This document shows, one piece after another, positions 60,103 through 64,000 of a DNA stretch of 64,000 bases. The DNA comes from an uncultured Methylophaga sp. (lineage in GTDB: Bacteria; Pseudomonadota; Gammaproteobacteria; Nitrosococcales; Methylophagaceae), in NCBI RefSeq assembly GCF_947259025.1, contig NZ_CAMYKO010000005.1:620001-684000 (forward strand), in the 5' to 3' direction. Position 1 is the first letter of the stretch, and every line of letters begins with the position of its first letter. The translations under genes and the position numbers were made by a program. The notes under the pieces are model-generated. The model had not been told where the DNA came from. It was given only the letters and a program-made list of their open reading frames with translations, and made no database searches.

Positions 60103-61926
60103 TTATTCGACGTTGAACATGTTGATGGCACCGGTCTCAGAAGTCGAGACGCCCTGACGGAAGCTGTCAAACAGCTCACGGCCCATACCATAATGGTGTT
60201 CCGTATTGGCCATCACACAGGCCATGCGCGAGTTCAGCTCTGCTTCGTCTACCATTACGTTCAGTTCACCCTTCTGGGTATCCAGGCGAATCATGTCACC
60301 GTCACGTATTTTGGTCATCAGGCTGCCATCAGCACATTCAGGCCACAAGTGAATCGCTGACGGTACCTTACCTGATGCACCGGACATACGGCCATCAGTG
60401 ACCAGCGCCACTTTATAACCTTTGTCCTGCAATACGCCCAGTGGCGGTGTCAGTTTATGCAACTCCGGCATACCGTTGGATTTTGGTCCCTGGAAGCGCA
60501 ACACAACGATGACGTCTTTATTCATTTCACCGCGTTTGAAGGCTTCAACCACATGATCCTGGTTATCAAACACCATCGCTGGTGCTTCCACCACCTGATG
60601 CTCGGGGTCAACAGCCGAGATTTTCGACATGCCGCGGCCCAGATTGCCCTTGATAAGATGCAGGCCGCCACCGGTTGCGAAAGGTTTCTCTACAGTACCC
60701 ACTACGTCGGTATCCAGTGAGGCTTCCGGTCCTTCTTCCCAGCTCAGGTCACCACCTTTCAGGGTTGGCTCTTTGGTGTACTGCTCCATCCCTTTGTCAT
60801 CACCAACAGTCAGAATATCGGTGTGCATCAGACCGTGTTTGGACAGCTCTCGGATCAGTACGCCCATGCCACCAGCGGCCTGGAAGTGGTTGATATCAGC
60901 AGTGCCGTTGGGATAGATGCGGGTAATCAGCGGAATAATCGCAGACAGACGGTCAAAGTCATCCCAGTTGATAATGATGCCGGCTGCACGGGCTATGGCG
61001 ACTAGGTGCATGGTGTGGTTGGTAGAGCCACCAGTGGCCAGCAAACCGACCAGCGCATTGAGGATGGCTTTTTCATTAACCATATGGCCGATCGGACGGA
61101 AATCGTCACCCAGTGAGGTGAATTTCAGTGCCTGCTCGGTGGCTTTCTTGGTCAGCGCATCACGCAGTGGCGTGTTAGGGTTGATGAAAGAACTGCCCGG
61201 CAGGTGCAGCCCCATCATTTCCACCATCATCTGGTTACTGTTGGCGGTACCGTAGAAAGTACAGGTACCCGGGCTGTGGTAAGACTCGGACTCAGCACGC
61301 AGCAGTTCATCACGACCCACTTTGCCTTCCGCGTAAAGCTGACGGATACGCACTTTTTCTTTATTGGGCATACCACTCGGCATCGGACCGGCTGGTACAA
61401 ACACGGCTGGCAAATGACCGAAACTCAGGGCGCCAATCAGCAGGCCCGGAACGATTTTGTCGCATACGCCCAGATACATGGCAGCATCGAACATGTTGTG
61501 GCTGAGGCCAACAGCGGTCGCCATGGCAATCACGTCACGGCTGAACAGTGACAGTTCCATACCCGGCTGACCCTGGGTAATACCGTCACACATGGCGGGC
61601 ACACCACCGGCAAACTGGGCAACACCTCCGGCTTCGTGGGCCGCTTCTTTAATGATGGCCGGGAAGTCCTTGAATGGCTCGTGCGCCGACAACATATCGT
61701 TGTAAGAGGAAATGATGGCGATATTCGCAACCTGATCACCAGCCAGATTATCTTTATCGGTCATGGAGCAGGCGGCGAAACCATGTGCCAGGTTGCCGCA
61801 TCCCAATACAGCACGATGAGGACCTTTACCCACCGCTTCATCGATCCGCGCCAGGTAAGTGGACCGCGTTTTTTTGCTTCTTTCGATTACGTCATTAGTG
61901 ACGGCTTCTAATACTGGATGAACCAT
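60103..61926 (-). CDS. edd: 6-phosphogluconate dehydratase
   Basis: This 607-residue protein belongs to the IlvD/Edd iron-sulfur dehydratases, with [36 protein letters not shown]-like [15 protein letters not shown], and [21 protein letters not shown]. It makes KDPG from 6-phosphogluconate. AGAAGGAAACT precedes the ATG. With eda it forms the two-gene pathway operon. Confidence 0.97.
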   Translation of the reverse strand: MVHPVLEAVTNDVIERSKKTRSTYLARIDEAVGKGPHRAVLGCGNLAHGFAACSMTDKDNLAGDQVANIAIISSYNDMLSAHEPFKDFPAIIKEAAHEAGGVAQFAGGVPAMCDGITQGQPGMELSLFSRDVIAMATAVGLSHNMFDAAMYLGVCDKIVPGLLIGALSFGHLPAVFVPAGPMPSGMPNKEKVRIRQLYAEGKVGRDELLRAESESYHSPGTCTFYGTANSNQMMVEMMGLHLPGSSFINPNTPLRDALTKKATEQALKFTSLGDDFRPIGHMVNEKAILNALVGLLATGGSTNHTMHLVAIARAAGIIINWDDFDRLSAIIPLITRIYPNGTADINHFQAAGGMGVLIRELSKHGLMHTDILTVGDDKGMEQYTKEPTLKGGDLSWEEGPEASLDTDVVGTVEKPFATGGGLHLIKGNLGRGMSKISAVDPEHQVVEAPAMVFDNQDHVVEAFKRGEMNKDVIVVLRFQGPKSNGMPELHKLTPPLGVLQDKGYKVALVTDGRMSGASGKVPSAIHLWPECADGSLMTKIRDGDMIRLDTQKGELNVMVDEAELNSRMACVMANTEHHYGMGRELFDSFRQGVSTSETGAINMFNVE

Positions 61927-62341
61927 AGTTTCCTTCTCTCTTTAATGCTTTGCCTGAAAATGCAAAGGATTGTCGGGCTCGGAATTGCCCTGAAGATTTT
62001 CGTTTAAAGACCCACCATTATACCCCGAAAGCGAGGCTTTGGGATACGGAGAATTCAGTCAGGATTACGCTAACTGGCCTGCAAAGTCAGTAAAAACGGG
62101 CTGTTGCGGCTAATTAGGCCATATCAGGCCAAGCCTCAGACAGGCATAATAAGGCGTCTCATTGTGCCGGTTTGCCTCGTCTCCGACCAACTCCGAATGC
62201 TTGCATGGTTTTGATCTTTTTATAATTGCATCCTAACCGCGCCAGAAAAGTCTGACAAGCAGTCGGTAAATATGCCTCTGCACCAGCATTCCGGTATGAT
62301 CGGGCGCTTTCATCAGCTTTAAGTTCAGGATATTGCATATC
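61927..62341. other. Divergent intergenic region between edd and trmB
   Basis: No gene is supported. A TATGAT at 62295-62300 is a possible -10 for trmB. No HexR-type palindrome upstream of edd could be recognised. Confidence 0.45.
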
Positions 62342-63028
62342 ATGACTGACTCCATGGCTAAACGCCCAATCCGCAGTTTTGTGCGCCGCGAAGGCAGGCT
62401 TACCCCCGGCCAGCAGAAAGCCCTTGATCAACTCTGGCCGCAATTTGGTATTGATGACAATCACGATCCGCTTCAACTCGAGCAATTATTCGGACGCGAT
62501 GCGCCCAGGGTGTTGGAAATCGGCTTTGGTAACGGCGCCTCATTGGCAGAAATGGCGAAAAATCAGCCCCAGCAGGATTTTATCGGTATTGAAGTGCACC
62601 GCCCCGGTGTCGGCCAGTTGCTCAAGGCCATTCAAACCGAAGAACTGAGCAATGTCCGCGTGGCCTGTACTGATGCCGTAGAACTGCTCAAACATCGCAT
62701 TGCCGATCAGAGCCTGGATCGTATTCAGATTTATTTCCCTGATCCCTGGCATAAAAAGCGCCATCACAAACGCCGCATTATTCAACCGCATTTCGTTAAT
62801 GTGCTGGCTGACAAACTCAAGCATGGTGGTCACCTTCACCTTGCGACCGACTGGCAGGATTATGCCGAGCAAATGCTCAGTGATGTCAGTGGTAACCCGC
62901 GTTTCCAGAACTGCAGCAAGGATTCCGGCTATATCGACCGCCCGGATTACCGGCCGGTCACTAAATTCGAACAACGTGGTCACCGGCTGGGTCACGGGGT
63001 TTGGGATCTGTTGTTCAAACGACTGTAA
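62342..63028 (+). CDS. trmB: tRNA (guanine-N7)-methyltransferase
   Basis: This 228-residue protein has the S-adenosylmethionine site LEIGFGNGASLAEMA, GIEVHRPGVGQLL and the family motif IQIYFPDPWHKKRHHKRR, then ATDWQDYAEQM. It makes m7G46 in tRNA. The ATG at 62342 is used; ATG at 62354 is a possible alternative and neither has a strong ribosome site. Confidence 0.96.
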   Translation: MTDSMAKRPIRSFVRREGRLTPGQQKALDQLWPQFGIDDNHDPLQLEQLFGRDAPRVLEIGFGNGASLAEMAKNQPQQDFIGIEVHRPGVGQLLKAIQTEELSNVRVACTDAVELLKHRIADQSLDRIQIYFPDPWHKKRHHKRRIIQPHFVNVLADKLKHGGHLHLATDWQDYAEQMLSDVSGNPRFQNCSKDSGYIDRPDYRPVTKFEQRGHRLGHGVWDLLFKRL

Positions 63029-63114
63029 TAAATTTGTAGTCACAAAACTTGCGTCTTCAGATCGCTTAGGATACTTTAGACCCTGACTTAAGAATACGGC
63101 GCAAGTGATTGACT

Positions 63115-64000
63115 ATGAACTCTAAACTCAAAAACATTTCTGTTCTCACCCTGCTCGCTTCGGCCAGCTCAACCGCCTCAGCGGCAGGCTTTGCGATTCA
63201 GGAACAAAGCGTGACCAACCTGGGCCGAGCCTTCGCCGGCAGTGCCGCCGTAGCAGAGGATGCCAGTACCATCTTCTTTAACCCCGCGGGACTCACCTAT
63301 CTGGATCGCACAGAAATTGATATGGGTTTGAATTACATCAAACCGCAATCTGAGTTCAATAATGATGGTTCAAGTGTCGCCAACCTGGGAGGCGGCGGGT
63401 TTGTCGGCCAACCACTGACAGGTGGGGATGGCGGTGATGCGGGTACCGAAGCCTTTGTGCCCAACTTCTTTATCAGTCATCCGGTCAATGACAAAGTCAG
63501 CCTGGGATTTGGCATCACCGCCCCCTTCGGCCTGAAAACCGAATATAAAGATGACTGGGTTGGCCGCTACTTTGCCGTGAAATCGGAAATGCTGACCGTC
63601 AACTTCAACCCGACGATTGCCATTCAGGCTACCGACAAGCTGTCGCTGGGCTTTGGCGTCAGCGCCCAGTACATTGATGTCAAACTCACTCAAATGGCCG
63701 ATCTGGGTGCCAGACAAATGGCTCCACAAGCGGCCGATGGCAAAGTCAAACTCGGCGCCGATGACTGGGGCTATGGTTATAACCTGGGCCTGATCTACCA
63801 GGCCACTGAAGACACCCGCATCGGTCTGGCATTCCGCTCCAAAATATCCCACACCCTGGAGGGTGATGGCACGCTCAAGGACGCTGATGGCAATACGGTG
63901 GTAGATGACAATGTCGAAGCCGATGTCGATTTGCCGGAAACCCTGTCACTGGCATTTCATCACCAACTCAACAGTCAATGGGCTGTGTCTGCCGATGCCA
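63115..64000 (+). CDS. FadL/OmpP1-family outer membrane transporter (C-terminus beyond window)
   Basis: About 295 residues are visible. The protein has a signal peptide (LLASASSTASAAG), then the FadL N-terminal hatch pattern GFAIQEQSVTNLGRAFAGSAAVAEDASTIFFNPAGLTYL, then beta-barrel strands (SLGFGITAPFGLKTEYKDDWVGRYFAVKSE). FadL proteins let long-chain fatty acids or other hydrophobic molecules cross the outer membrane. The end of the gene lies past 64000. Confidence 0.94.
   Translation, partial: MNSKLKNISVLTLLASASSTASAAGFAIQEQSVTNLGRAFAGSAAVAEDASTIFFNPAGLTYLDRTEIDMGLNYIKPQSEFNNDGSSVANLGGGGFVGQPLTGGDGGDAGTEAFVPNFFISHPVNDKVSLGFGITAPFGLKTEYKDDWVGRYFAVKSEMLTVNFNPTIAIQATDKLSLGFGVSAQYIDVKLTQMADLGARQMAPQAADGKVKLGADDWGYGYNLGLIYQATEDTRIGLAFRSKISHTLEGDGTLKDADGNTVVDDNVEADVDLPETLSLAFHHQLNSQWAVSADA

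Noticed and set aside
62159-62485. 108-codon minus-strand frame between edd and trmB
   Set aside because: It overlaps the start of trmB and has no ribosome site or recognisable domain.

Overview
The window reads as a chromosomal segment of a methylotrophic gammaproteobacterium, most like the marine Methylophaga group. This is inferred from gene content: a complete N-methylglutamate (NMG) pathway for methylamine, a haem-dependent dimethylamine demethylase operon, both Entner-Doudoroff enzymes (edd, eda), RibBX, FolE2, a TorF-type porin and gammaproteobacterial neighbourhoods (ssrA-smpB, ratA-rnfH, trmB). No rRNA, tRNA or CRISPR array was seen.

Layout. 1-7.5 kb: a molybdopterin oxidoreductase (cut by the window edge), a PLP trans-sulfuration enzyme, a cupin, a NarX/NarL-like two-component pair and a membrane PAS protein. 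7.5-15.5 kb: dmmDABC, an APC permease, a Gdx exporter behind a guanidine-II riboswitch, then ribBX and folE2. 15.5-16.0 kb: two tandem copies of an unassigned structured RNA, each ending in a terminator. 16-21.4 kb: porin, second APC permease, a one-TM protein, ammonium channel, universal stress protein and small ORFs. 21.6-31.2 kb: mgdABCD-gmaS-mgsABC in one direction, with a divergent XRE-cupin regulator at 31.4 kb. 32-39.6 kb: truncated haemoglobin, alkaline phosphatase, a Ca/Na-type antiporter and a PAS-GGDEF-EAL protein. 39.8-51.1 kb: an AT-rich island bounded by 48-bp repeats of the ssrA 3' end, carrying a type I restriction-modification operon plus FRG, NucS-like, HNH, HEPN and membrane proteins. 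51-64 kb: ssrA, smpB, a sodium symporter, ratA-rnfH, a DUF455 protein, an orphan ABC permease, a DUF692/DUF2063 peptide-modification-like cassette, eda-edd, trmB and a FadL porin (cut).

How it works together. Dimethylamine would be demethylated by DmmABC, with the C1 unit passing to tetrahydrofolate through DmmD. The resulting methylamine would be joined to glutamate by GmaS, converted to N-methylglutamate by MgsABC and oxidised by MgdABCD. FolE2 and RibBX supply folate and flavin precursors, and AmtB and the permeases handle nitrogen compounds. Two sets of dyads suggest two regulons. One has NarL-like 7-2-7 sites (TAC-N10-GTA) upstream of the cupin, dmmD, the second permease and the haemoglobin gene. 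The other has TTCA-N5-TGAA sites at the mgdA/regulator divergence and again upstream of the second permease.

The most interesting items are the tandem RNAs before folE2, the shared operator families, the DUF692 cassette whose only visible partner is a large exported protein with a CGC motif, and the layered ssrA island with its HNH-HEPN-membrane trio.
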